Shown here one piece after another: positions 41,740 through 53,300 of a DNA stretch of 64,000 bases. Position numbers and translations under genes: made by a program. How positions within the stretch are numbered: position 1 is the first letter of the stretch; each line of letters opens with the position of its first letter. This DNA is from Diplonema papillatum (Eukaryota; Euglenozoa; Diplonemea; Diplonemida; Diplonemidae): positions 248,001-312,000 of the forward strand of contig JAPJBO010000079.1 in assembly GCA_030068145.1 (NCBI GenBank), given 5' to 3'. A model generated the notes under the pieces. It was not told the origin of the DNA. It ran no database searches and saw only the letters and a program-made list of their open reading frames with translations.

Positions 41740-43551
41740 ATGTCGGGTGCATACGGCACAGACGATGACGAAATTGCGAACGACGGCCCCCCGATGCTGG
41801 GCGAGGAGCGGATCGAACAGGCCGAGTGGGTCGCTGATCCGAAGCCGCCGTCCAGCTTCTGCATGAACTACGGGCTGGTGATCATCAACGTGGTCCTCCT
41901 GCTCAGCGCGACAGCGCTCATCGTGGTCGGGTCGAAGGCGCGGGAGTCGTCGATAACGCGGATGTGCGAGCCTTGCAAGGACATCTCGACCGCGGCCACC
42001 GTCATCGGTTCGATCTTCCTGTGCTTCTCGTTGCTCGGCATGTTCGCCCTCGTCCGGCGTGCGGTCGGTATTCTCGTCGTCTACGTCGTCATCCTCTTCG
42101 CCCTGGTCCTCGCCATCGTCGCTCTGACCATTGCTTCCGTTTACTACGCAGCACACGGCGTCGACCTCAGCCCGGAATGGGAATCGCGCGTTGGCGCGAG
42201 CGACTCTGTCATCTGCGACATTCAAAGTATGCCGCCAATTTTATTCGATGCCAGCACCAAACGCGAACGAGGGGCAGACAGCGCTGCCTCCGCACTAAAC
42301 GAAGATTTCCCCCCTTCCTTTTCTTGAGTCGGTTGACGCGGGGGGGGGGCGTGCTTTTAATACTGGCGGTAGCGTGCTTTTAATACTGGCGGTAGCGTGC
42401 TTTTAATACTGGCGGTATTGCGCAAAAGCGATGCTCGTGGTCCTGCGCCGACGACTGCTGCTGTTTGCGCTCGCATCGGCGCCGGGCAGGCTCTCGTTTT
42501 GTAAAGATTGCACTGCTACTAGTACCGCTGGCAGTGCAGCCTGTCGTCGCGGATTGTTGCCGCATATCGAGTTCAAGGTACATACGTCAATCTACCAGAG
42601 AACCCACCAACGTGATAAACCAATTGCGCAGACAGCTACCATTGCAGCGGTTGGAGCGTTTGCTGCGGACCGAACCCCGGCGACGGTCCGTTTCCCCCAG
42701 AAGAGCAGCACAAAACTTCCGAGTGCAGGTGTGAACGTTTTTTTTTTTTTTCTTCTGAAGCCGTGTCCTGAGGCGTTACGATGATTGTGACAAACGCACC
42801 GAATCACTGCCTGACCTTTCTACTTTCGATATATGCATCATCCGCGACGGTGAAGACGAAGCAGCAGACGGAGCCAGTATACGCAGTAGGAGAAGGATGG
42901 AATATTTTTTGAAAGTATGCCAATACTGCAGGGAACAGTTGACTAGACCTCCTGAGTTTGTGCTTACCACGAATTGGGGAGTCGGGAGAACCTACAAAGC
43001 CAAAAGCAGGACCGACCCCCCCATTCGTGAGAAAAAGCGAAGAATAAAATGAAACGAGTGCTCTTCGAAAATAACCACGACTTATCTCCGCGACGCTACT
43101 TCATATGACCCCTGACGCTCAGCCTCAGAACGTCGCCCCTGTAGCGGAGCCGCAGCAGGAATACGGTGGATTTGCATGTGCGAGCAAAATAATTGCACTC
43201 GAGTCATGTCATCTATTTAGGAGCTGGAACACTCTGGCACCCATGCTTGCCTAACCTCCTGCCCACCTCGACCACAGCTGGGACAGCCGATACTGCTTGA
43301 CTACGTGCGGGGACGTGTTGAACTCACAATCGAGCTCGTGCGAGTCATCTGTAAAGCACTGGCTCAACACAATCCTTATTCCTTTCGTTCTTGGAATGGT
43401 CATCGTCCTCGGCTTCATCGTCGGCGGAGTCTTCTTCAGCGTGCGCCTACGCCGATCAGCCAAGGGCCCAGTCAGGTTTGTAGCTTTCTCGAACAAAAGT
43501 GTCGACTGCGCAAGATGTAAACGTGTGTCCGTAATAGCGGGTTCGGCCTAG
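41740..43551 (+). CDS. Tetraspanin-like membrane protein, three exons
   Basis: Exons 41740-42226 (ends phase 1), 42535-42577 (43 nt, ends phase 2) and 43278-43551 give about 267 residues. Exon 1 encodes a short cytosolic N-terminus (start MSGAYGTDDDE) and three membrane helices: NYGLVIINVVLLLSATALIV, the VIGSIFLCFSLLGMF segment and VVYVVILFALVLAIVALTI. Exon 2 supplies the cysteine pair of the large loop (VVADCCRISSS). Exon 3 adds two more Cys (RYCLTTCGD, SSSCESSV) and the fourth helix (WLNTILIPFVLGMVIVLGF). The CC-C-C-C pattern and four helices fit the tetraspanin layout, and the phases fit only with the micro-exon included. A donor-like CAG|GTTTGT at 43475 leaves open a further 3' exon. Role: membrane microdomain organiser, partner unknown. 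Confidence 0.7.
42349..42420 (+). repeat. 23-bp tandem repeat, three units, in tetraspanin intron 1
   Basis: GCGTGCTTTTAATACTGGCG is repeated at about 42349, 42372 and 42395, after a run of G. Confidence 0.8.
42905..43050 (+). repeat. Dispersed repeat family B, copy 4 (tetraspanin intron 2)
   Basis: Very close to 15575-15725: it shares TGAAAGTATGC-AATACTGC, GACTAGACCTCCTGAGTT, CACGAATTGGGGAGTCGGG and GTGAGAAAAAGCGAAGAATA. Confidence 0.75.
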
Positions 43552-44877
43552 CAGTCACCTGTCATGATGGACACGGCATCATGCAAGTGCGTAAACGTAG
43601 CTGCAGAGGTGCTGATTATCGTACCCGTATGCGCTCGATCAAATATACGACAATCGAGGAACGGTCGTGTTGCTCGTGACAATGCCGCTTGGGGCGAGGG
43701 TTGCTCCATGCGCAGCCCTCGCGTTTGGGGAGTCCCTGTTACGAGAAAAGCGGTGGTTGTCCAGGCGTCAGCCAAGATAAATCCATCATTTGCAGCAGGC
43801 ACAACATTGCACGTAACTCCAGCTCTAAAAACCTACGCAGGTGAGGTGAAAAATGAAACGTGGCCGCAGCGACGCGATGCGGGTCGCCGGTCGACCTCGT
43901 GCTTCGATTACAAACCTGCGCTGTGCTTGTTGCGCTGTTGCTGTCCTCGCAGAAGAGAGCAATCGTCCTAGAGGGCACTTTGGACCCCACACATACTGTT
44001 GCGGGGTAGCTGATTTGGCTGGCAGAGTGCAGTGCCAGGTTGCTGCAGAAGGCCGCTCGACTCGTCGCACGCGACACGAAACTGCGACTGCACATACGGA
44101 GTGGTGGAGTGGACAGCTTTGGCCCCACACAACTTGTTGGGGGGCAGCATCCAGGCTTGCATCCAGAATGCAGTGCCAGGTTGGGAGGGGGGGGGGGGGG
44201 GGGGGGGGGAGAAGGGGTGGCCCAGGTTCAAATGCATTGCCCAGGGCCTTCCAGGGTCTTTCTCACTGCCCAACATACCACCCGCCTCAGTTCGGTTGGG
44301 GCACCTGTTACACCCAAAGCACGTCCGAGGCTAGCACAGGCGCAGCTGGCAACGACTGTCAAGAAGAGCCCAGATTCGAGCTCGTCACGAAGGACGAGAA
44401 ATGCCCAACGCACGGAGTCGAGAAGCACGTGCGAAACTCGCAAAAAACGTTATTGCGTTCTCAACGCTTGTGAGAGTTTGCGGGCATGCGCAGCTGCCAG
44501 TCTCAACCTATTGTTCGCAGGCCACGGCTTGACATGTATGAAAACGAAGGAAAGTTATTTGCGCTTTTTCACTATCGCGAGCCTGTTGCCTGGGACACCC
44601 CAGAGTAACCAGTCCACGCCCAACTCTTATTGGCCCTTTCACGAGGGCCCGTTTCAGTTCACCCGTGATGGTTCAGGTTCCCGTAACGGTATCGGGAAGT
44701 GGGAAAGTAGGACGGCGGCAAATAAGTCGACATGGGCGGGTGTGATCCCTCCTCGCGAGAGAGGTAGCTCCTGGTCCCCAGGTTGGGCAAAGTTATTTTC
44801 CCTCTTCGCATCTCTTCTAGCCTTCGCGGACTTTTCGCCTGAAAAACTGCCACCCCCCCCCCCCCCCCCCCCCCCCG

Positions 44878-44915
44878 CATGCATGCGAGGCAGTGTTCTG
44901 CCTAAACATTAAACT
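44878..44915 (+). repeat. Hairpin repeat family D, copy 2
   Basis: GCATGCATGCGAGGCAG then TGTT then CTGCCTAAACATTAA, directly after the C24 run. Confidence 0.65.
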
Positions 44916-46117
44916 AAGTTTTTCCCCCCCGGCATTCGCGAGTGTGTTATAGCGTGGGATTCCGATAAGATTCCCGTCACTAAAAGGAGGAACAGTCTAG
45001 GACAAGGTTGTCGTGCTTTACTGCTTCGCGAAGTCCGCAAGGTGGGGTAGTCGGGGTGTATGTGGCGCGGACCTCGGCTGAACTAGCAACGTATGATGCT
45101 GTGCATGTGGCATATGCGACTTGCACCCTTCAGTACCCTCATTCTGGGACTGGACGGGGCACAAATTCACCTGGCAAGCCTTCTTCTGGGCTTAGCACCT
45201 CCGTTTCTGGCGTAGAAGTCCCTAGATTGCACACACATACACATACACATCAACGCCCTACTACTGCGTTTTATGCATCTCTTCGCAGCTTCTTTCGCTG
45301 CGAAATAGTGTGTTTCTACAATATTGTCGTAACAGTCGTATGTCGTCTGCTTTAGGAGCTCGGCTCCGCTAGAATCCTTAACAGAGTGTTCTTTGCGTTC
45401 TTCCGATCAAACCATCCGGCACGATCACGTCGAGAATTTTTATTAAGGTAACTTGGGTCGGGCAGCTCCGCAGCGATTGTTGGCGTGTTGTACATGATAG
45501 CACGTGCTGAGGACCCGGCTCTACCTTTCCCAGATGTCGATGGTTTACCTCTAGCATGTGGTCTCAGCATGCCGTTCGCTTGCACCGCTTACGCTTGTCC
45601 CTGTCCAATCGTTCTCCTGTCTTCTCCAGTTCGTCTCCGCCCAATCCTCAACCAACTTGAAAACGAGCCACTATGTTTCGCTTCAGACCATTCGGCCGGC
45701 AGCAGGAGGATGGCAACCCGCTTGCTGTGTCGATCCCCCACTCCGACTGGAAAGAACTTTCCCAATAGGTTCTAAGGAAAGACCGCCAGAAAGAAATAGC
45801 TACGACCGGAAAGAAAAGCTGCGAACTTCTGGTACTGTTGAACCAGCAGTGCAACGAGGAACAACTTCCCTACTTCCAAAGAAAAAAAATGCCTGTGCGT
45901 CTGTCTCTCCACACGGTAGGGCGGGCCTTCGAGACGATCTCAAGACGATAAACGGTAGGCCACGGCCGCCATCGCAAGCAACTGCTTCTCTATTCTTCCC
46001 TTCCGCTCCTGCTCGGAGCTCCAGGTTAGGATTGACAAACAGAAAAGTACTCAAACCGATCCCCTGCTGATTGCGGGGAGGGGGAGGCAAAACCGGATGT
46101 CCGTGGTGTGGGCACTC

Positions 46118-46250
46118 TCACACCGCCAGTCGCTGGTGCTCCAGCACCCTGATTCCATTCGGGTTGGCACGGTGGTGAAGAGCCCCTCGGCTCTTTTCCC
46201 CAAATCCCGCGATACGTCCGCGGCTGAAAGGACCGAAAAGACCGTGTGCG
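46118..46250 (+). repeat. Dispersed repeat family C, copy 3 (distant)
   Basis: It shares CTCACACCGC and the block GGCTGAAAGGACCGAAAA then GTGCGCAGACG with the copies near 18000 and 22150; the middle is different. Confidence 0.4.
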
Positions 46251-47319
46251 CAGACGTGTTCAAGATACGGCTTTAATAGGTGGAGGTAGGGGACAAGAGA
46301 GAATCTCACTGGTCCATTCACACGCGTCTTTAATTAGAAAACGAGAGATTTTGGCCTCTTTACGAACCTTATAAAAACGCGGGTAATCGAACATATGTCT
46401 TAATCCTGTAGCTCTGTGCACCGCCAGTTCCTTCGTCCGGCAAGAACTTCCGTGTTGCCCATCAGGTTTCGGCCGAAATAGGCACTTACTTCAACCGCTC
46501 CGTGGTCTCTATCTGTACAATAGCCTGCACCAAACGCGAGAGCCCAGCGGGGGGGAAAAAAAAAGCCTCACCCAGGTTTTTGGGTTTCCTCACTAAAAGT
46601 GAGGTTAGCGGGAGCTCTGTGCAGAGGGAGTAAAAATAAAGTGTGCATGACCTGATTCGCTGGCGAACTCCTTCTTTTTGTAGTTGTGTGGAAAGGTTTG
46701 TTTTGTTAGGTCCTCCCCCTTCTGTGAGAAAAAAGTGAGCAAAAAAAGTGAAGGACTAAAAAGCCTCTTTTCTCCATCCGCGGGAGCCGCGACTCATTTT
46801 GCAGCCATGCGTCGCTCTTCGTCTTGGCCGAACAAGGAAAGAGATGGAAAATAGAAAGTAAGAACGAGCCCGCTGTCTGCGCACGCATGCGCTGTGCTGG
46901 CCAAGGAACGCTTTTTTTCTTTTGCTCCGTTTTTTTCTCGCGACATTGCAATGTGTTCCAAAAATGTATGCCTGAGAACCAACACCAAACTGAAGATCAT
47001 GTCACTGTCGCAGTTGACATGTCCGTGCTTCACATGGAGATCCTTAACTCAAGACATACCAGGTGAAAAAGAAGAAGAACGACCTGAAGAGAGGACCCAA
47101 ACTCGGCCTGCTCAAAAAAAAAAAAGACGTTAACCCAAACAACTTCCGCCGGTAGAGAAATCTTGCCTAAAGGAATCAACTGCCTTCGGGTAGGCTAGTC
47201 TGACACTAGTTGTCGTCGGGAAAAAAAAAAGCCACGCCGGAAACACAAAAAGCCACGACAGTGCACGGTACCAGCTGGGAAACGCAGAACACGTCCTCAC
47301 AGCCAACGACGCGGCTCAC

Positions 47320-50300
47320 ATGCAGAGCTTTGCAGAATCCGCTGGGCTTGAATCCATCTACGGCAGAGAGCCGAAGCTAAATGATGTGCTGATCGAATTC
47401 TCGCGGTGCAACAAAGCAGCAATGAAGAGCGTTTGCGAGCGGATACGAGTACAAGAGTCGGAAGACAAGGCCGCAGAGGGGGCAAACTGGCTGAGAAGTG
47501 AATTGAGCACCCGGTAAGAGGGTGAGTTCCTTATTTTCTCTCCCTAACTAAAGCGCGTCACCAAAACTCCTTGCCAAACAAACAAAGGTCGCAAGACACC
47601 AAACTGATCGTCCTTCGGGATCGACGGTAACACAAAAGTGTAGATGCGTCACGCAACAGTTTTTGAAAGGATAGCGAAAGAGCGAAGACATATTTTTCGC
47701 CATCGCTGCGTGCTTGCATCCGGTGGTGCCATCAAAGGCTTCTTGTCTAGGAGACCTGTGCTGCTGACGCAACACCAGCATAATAGATGACAATCTGTGG
47801 GGGGTTCAGCGCGGGGCGGCGGCGCCCGGCTCGCCCAGCGCGCCCGCAGCAAAGAGACACAGCTGTGCAATGCCGGACTAGCGCTGTCAAGGGACCATGC
47901 CGATAACGCGTGTAGTGTACTTCTTTGCATGCACGAACTGCCCACTAACTCAACACTCAAAAAACAGGTGCGGGGAGGGGTGGAAGCGGCTGCACACATT
48001 CCAATGCCCTTTGCATCGAACCACTGGTGCAGGCCTGACGAAGCGGCGTCGTTCGGCAGCTGCGACTCGCAGATTGTGCGGTTGGACGACACGGCGCCGT
48101 CGCCGGCGCCTTCCGGCGAGCGGCCGGCTCCCGCCGCCGCTGCGCAGGAGGCGCGGGGCGCCCGCGTTCGAGCGCGCCCGCAGCAACCAGCGACACACAT
48201 GCACACGACTAGCGCTGTAAAGGGACCCTGCCAATAACGCTGGAGCCCCAAAAACATGAAAATCCGTGTAGTGTACTTCTTTACATGCACAAACTGCCCA
48301 CCCCCCCTAACTCAACACTCAAAAAACAGGTGCGGGGAGGGGTGGAAGCGGCTGCACACATTCCAATGCCCTTTGCATCGAACCACTGGTGCAGGCCTGA
48401 CGACGCGGCGTCGTTCGGCAGCTGCGACTCGCAGATTGTGCGGTGGGACGACACGGCGCCGTCGCCGGCGCCCTCCGGCGAGCGGCCTGCCGCTGCGCAG
48501 GAGGCGCGGGGCGCCCGGCTCGGCGCCCGCGCCTTCGAGCGCGCCCGCAGCAACCAAAAGCGCCGCGAAAAGTACGGCGCCGCCGCGAAGCCCCAGCCGC
48601 CCACGCCGTCCCCCGCGCGGTCGACCGCCGACCCGTCGGCGACCGGCGACGACACCTCTTTTGCGGCCCTCTACAAGCGGACTTTCGGCCACCCGCCAGA
48701 CCCCACGCCCGCGCCCATCGACCTGGACGACGCCCCTTCGCTAGTGTTCGGTGCGCGCTCGGGGTCGCCGGCGGCGTCGCTCTCGGCGGCGGAGACGAAG
48801 GGGTCCTCCTCCTTCAGCCTGTACGGCTCCGTCCGCGGGCTGGCTGGACAAAAGCTGCCGGCAGGCACCCTGCCGGCCGCCGCTTTGCGCGGCGAAGCCG
48901 CGGCGCCAGCCGGCGCTTCGGACAACGCACCGGACCCGCGCGAAGCGGTCGCCGGGACGCCTGCGGTCGGCTGTGGAAACACAGCTAGTCTCACCGTATC
49001 GGGGACTGTCGATGGCTCGCCGGGGTGTACCCCGGGTCGCATCGACGGCAGAGGCCAGTTGACGCACGGCCCCGCGCCCGCGGTCGGTCGTGGCAACTCA
49101 GGCAGTCTCACTGTATCCGGGACTACCGATGGCTCGCCGGGGTACACCCCGGATCGCCTCGACATCAGAGGCCGCTTGGCGCACGGCCCCGCGCCTGCGG
49201 TCGGCCGTGGCAATGTAGCCAGTCTCACCGTGTCGGGGACGACCGAAAGTTCGCCGGGGTACACCCCGGGCCACTTTACGCACGGCCCCGCGCCTGCCGT
49301 CGGCCGTGACAATGCAGCCAGTCTCACCGTATCGGGGGCCACCAAGTGCACGCCGGGGTACACCCCGGATCGCCTCGAGGCGTTCATCAGGGCCCACTCG
49401 AGGCACGGCCCCGCGCCTACCGTCGGCCGCGGAAACACAGCGAGCCTCGCCGTATCGGCGACCACCGAAGGCACGCCGGGGTACACCCCGGATCGCCTCG
49501 AGGCGTTCATCAGGGCCCACCGACCGCCGGAAACGCCCGGCGCGCAACCGGAGGCGGACCAGGTCTTGGATCCCCCTCAAGTTCCCCCCGAAATCCCGGC
49601 GAGCGCTGGGTTTGACGTGCCTCAGGCAGCCAACGCCGCAGGCTCGAGACACCAGCCGTCTGAAGACGCACGCGCCGCCGCCCTGGAATCGAAGCGTGGC
49701 CGCAAAGCGGCGCCGGCTCAAGCTCGCAGCCTTGAGCAGCAGCCGGACGGCCCTGCGCCGGCGCCGAGGCGTGCCGGCAGCGGCTTCGCCCGCTCGGGCC
49801 CCGCCGCGGGCGCGGCTGCGGCGGGGGCGGGCGGACCGGGGCCGGCGAGCACGTTCTCGGGGGGAGCGTCGGCCACCGACTGTTTGATGGCCGCCATCGC
49901 GCGGCGCCCGGGACCACCGCGGCGGCAGCCCGGCGGCGAAGCGCCGCCGGCAGTGCGCGGGAAGCTCAGCCTGCGCATCGAGGACGCGAACGACGCGCCG
50001 AAGCGGAACATCTGCGTGCGCAGCATCTTGAAACGACCGGACGCCGCCCCCCCCGGCGCACCCCCCAGCCGCGGGCGGGAGGAAGAAGAAGACCCCGACT
50101 GCGACTCGACGCCTTTCGTTCCGTTGACGGACGAAGCCAGGGCGAGGATTTGCTCGTGGTTGACCGGCACCGAGACCGAGGCGGAGCCTCGGACACCCAC
50201 GCGGCGGGACGCTGGCTTATTAATATTAGGCGCAAGCTCGCACCCGCCGGCAGCCGGGGCAACCCGCGCAAGCGACCGGAGCAGCAGGCGGTCAGAAAAA

Positions 50301-53300
50301 GGCGAGTCGAAGCCCGCGGGCGCGCGCCGGCGGTCCGAGGATGGAAGTGCGAAGAAACCGCCGCGCGAGCTTTCTCGCGATGGCTCTGCTGTGAGTGACG
50401 GGGGAAGCGACCGAGCGGGGAGCAAAGACACGGGCGGCATTGCCGGTGGGCGCAAAGTGTGCGAGGAGGCAAGTGCGAAGAGCCGGTCTCGTGAAGCTTC
50501 TCACAACTCTCTTGCGAGCTCCAAACCCAAGCGTATCCAAAGAAGCGGCAACCCCAATCTCAGCCTCAATCGTGCGGAAAGCTTGCGTACAAAAGGGAGC
50601 ACGGCAGGGCTGGGGGGTAGGCACAAACTGGCCGAGGGTGCACGTATAAAGCGCGCAACTTCTCGCAACAGCTCTGTTCCGAGCAGCAGGTCCAAACGTA
50701 GCCGAAGTCGTGTGGGAAGCAATGTTTCAACGGGCGCGGATGCAGCAAATAACAGGAGCCTCCAACGCAGTGTTCCGAGGGTCGCAATTGGGCGCAAGCG
50801 CCCCGCAGAGGGCACCTCGAAGAAACGGTCGCGTGAAGATTCTCGCAGTGCCTCCGTTGCGAGCAGAAGGTCCAAGGGTAGCCCCAAGTGTGCAGCAAGC
50901 AACGATTCGAGGAAAAGCGCAGCAGGGCTCGCAGTCCATCAGAAGCCGTCTGAACGGAGCATTGTGAAGAAACCGTCACGTAAAGTTTCCCGCAGTGTCT
51001 CCGTTGCACGCGGCAGATCCAAGTGTAGCCCCCAGCGTGGGTCAATCAACGATTCAAGCCGAAGCGCAGCAGGTCTCGCAGTCTGTCCAAGACGGCACGA
51101 GGAAAGTAGCACACAGCCACGGCGCGACCCTTCACACAGTGGGTCCGTTGCCAGCGGCAGACCGCAAAAGAGTTGCCACAGCGCGGGAAGCAAAAAAGCG
51201 GCGGAGCCGACGGCAAGCATCGATGAACGCCGCCGCGCAGATCACAGCCAACAACGCGGGCCGCCGGCGCAGGGCAAGCCGTTGTTCAAAAGCGCCGAAC
51301 CGGACAACACCGTACTGCACGTAGGTCATTCGCCACGTGCTGTCGCCAAACCCATACTCGTGGGAGCAGTGACAGATGGAGCTGCTTGTACGCAAACAAC
51401 GTCCCTGCAGGCAAGCGGACTATCGCTCCAGGCCCGCCCCCGTCGTTCACCGGTACCGATTCCCGAGGATCGATCTGCACAATCGGTCAACGTGCAGGTC
51501 AACAATTCGAAGGACGCGGGCCCGCTTGATGGCAAGCTGGCTCAAGTTGCCTCGACAGATGAAGGGGACGAAGAAGCTCATGCAAATGCAAGCGGACCGC
51601 ATTGCGACGCGTCGCTAAACGGTGTTCGCACGGTCGACGAGACAGCTGTTCGCAGTGCTTCAAAGCGGCCCAACGAAGATACGGATCCTGCACACGATAG
51701 AACTCCATCCAGGGGTATGCACGCTTCGGGTTCGCTTGCAAGCAAGTTGTCCTCGGAAGGAGCCTTGCCGGGAGAACGCGACGCGATGCACACAGACTGT
51801 GTCGTCATACTTGATGTCAAGCCGGCATCGCCTCCAGACTGCATTCCGCCTGTGAAACTATCATCGGCCCATGAGTGCGAGGAAGCGAGTCAAGCGTTGT
51901 TCCCGTCGCTGAGTCCGAAGGGGGCACCCTTGCAACGGTGTCCGGAAAGAGCTGCCAAATTGGGTTTCAGATGCGATGTAAACGGCGCAGATTGTGCACT
52001 CATTGAGTTCTCGTTCTCGGAAAATGCTGAAGGATGTGAAGCTCCTCCGTTGTCTCCGAGTGCTCGCAACGAAACCAACGGCAGGTCCGTGACAACAAGA
52101 CCCCTCTACATCGACCAGCCGCTCTTGCTGACCTGCTCCATTGCAACACGGAGCCCTTCTCGCGTCTCATCAAGTGGGGTTGTGCCGGACTCAGTACCAT
52201 CTCCGAATTCGCAACGAGAAGATCCGCCACCGGATGACGATGTGCAGCAAACTGCTGGCAGCCAAGTCGCGCTTAACGCATCGGCAGCTCTTCACGCGAG
52301 AGTACCCGAGCAGAAGGCGCAACCAGCTTTCGTAAAAGAGCCGCGGACAGCACCCAAAGTAACCCCACAATGGCAAGACCCCCGGTCCAGCATTCGGGAA
52401 CTGCGCCCGCCTGATGACAGTGCGAAAGAAGATGCGCATACTCCGACGGCAATGTCGGGTCGTAGCGTCAAGAACAAGTCTGGCCTTCTCACAGACAAAC
52501 CACCACCCAGCAACGGGATAAGACACCCAGCATCGGCCCCGATCCGTGCTATCGAAGTCAAGCCTGGCCGTTCCCCGATACGTCTTTACAAAATGCCAGC
52601 GCCTGACAGCAGTGTCCCAACAGCGGCCCCGCGTTGTGAGATCGAACACCAGATAGCACCCGATGCCGATACGAAGGACCCGACATCAGATCGTTCGCGC
52701 CTTCATGAAGTCAAGCCTGATAGTTCAATGACAGGCCCATTTAGAGAACCCCCCGCTGTGGTCCATAAAGACGAACCTGGGCCTGACCTTTTCCGGCCAG
52801 CTGCTCTCGCAGCGCCCCTCGATACGAGAGACGTGACAGTAGCAGCCACACTCCATACGATTCAGATCAAGTCCGACCGTCCTCAGACGGACTCTCGCGA
52901 GGGATTGCCGCCAGGCTGTACCGACGGCACCACCGCAAAAGGTGGCCATGCGGCTGAAGTCGAACCGGGCCGAAAAAAGACGGGTGCCACTACTACTGCC
53001 AGCAACGGGGGCTCGGCGAAGGCGAAGCGGAAGCGCAGCGCCTCCGGCAGCCGCCGTGCCGCCAGAAGGACGCCCGCCCGCCCAGGAATAGCAGACGGCT
53101 CTCCCGCTGGCGAGCAGAGCGAGGAATGCAGCCCGACTGGGCCGCGCGATACCCAAGTTCAGGGAGGCGCACGCGACGGGCCTCGGGCGACGGCTGTGGA
53201 AGCTCGACAACGGCGAGGGTCCGCAGAAGACGAACCCACGGGACGGCTGCCCGAGCAGGCGACCCAAGCAGCTGCTGACGACCGCACCGCTAGCGGCAAA

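Larger units (their letters stand above)
43552..47319. other. Long gene-poor region
   Basis: Only short frames without codon bias. It holds a G23 run (44187-44209), a C24 run (44853-44876), hairpin family D copy 2 (44878-44915), a (CACACATA)-like tract near 45230-45250, a distant repeat family C copy (46118-46250) and a 7-bp perfect hairpin at 46588-46604 (CCTCACT / AGTGAGG). Confidence 0.5.

Noticed and set aside
45558-46070. 170-codon + strand frame
   Set aside because: No family resemblance, no codon bias, AT-richer surroundings and no start context.
48285-48394. SMC gene start at the ATG 48285
   Set aside because: This ATG lies in duplicated non-coding DNA; the exon from 47320 joins in phase at 48395, and the in-exon ATG at 48366 is the better single-exon alternative.
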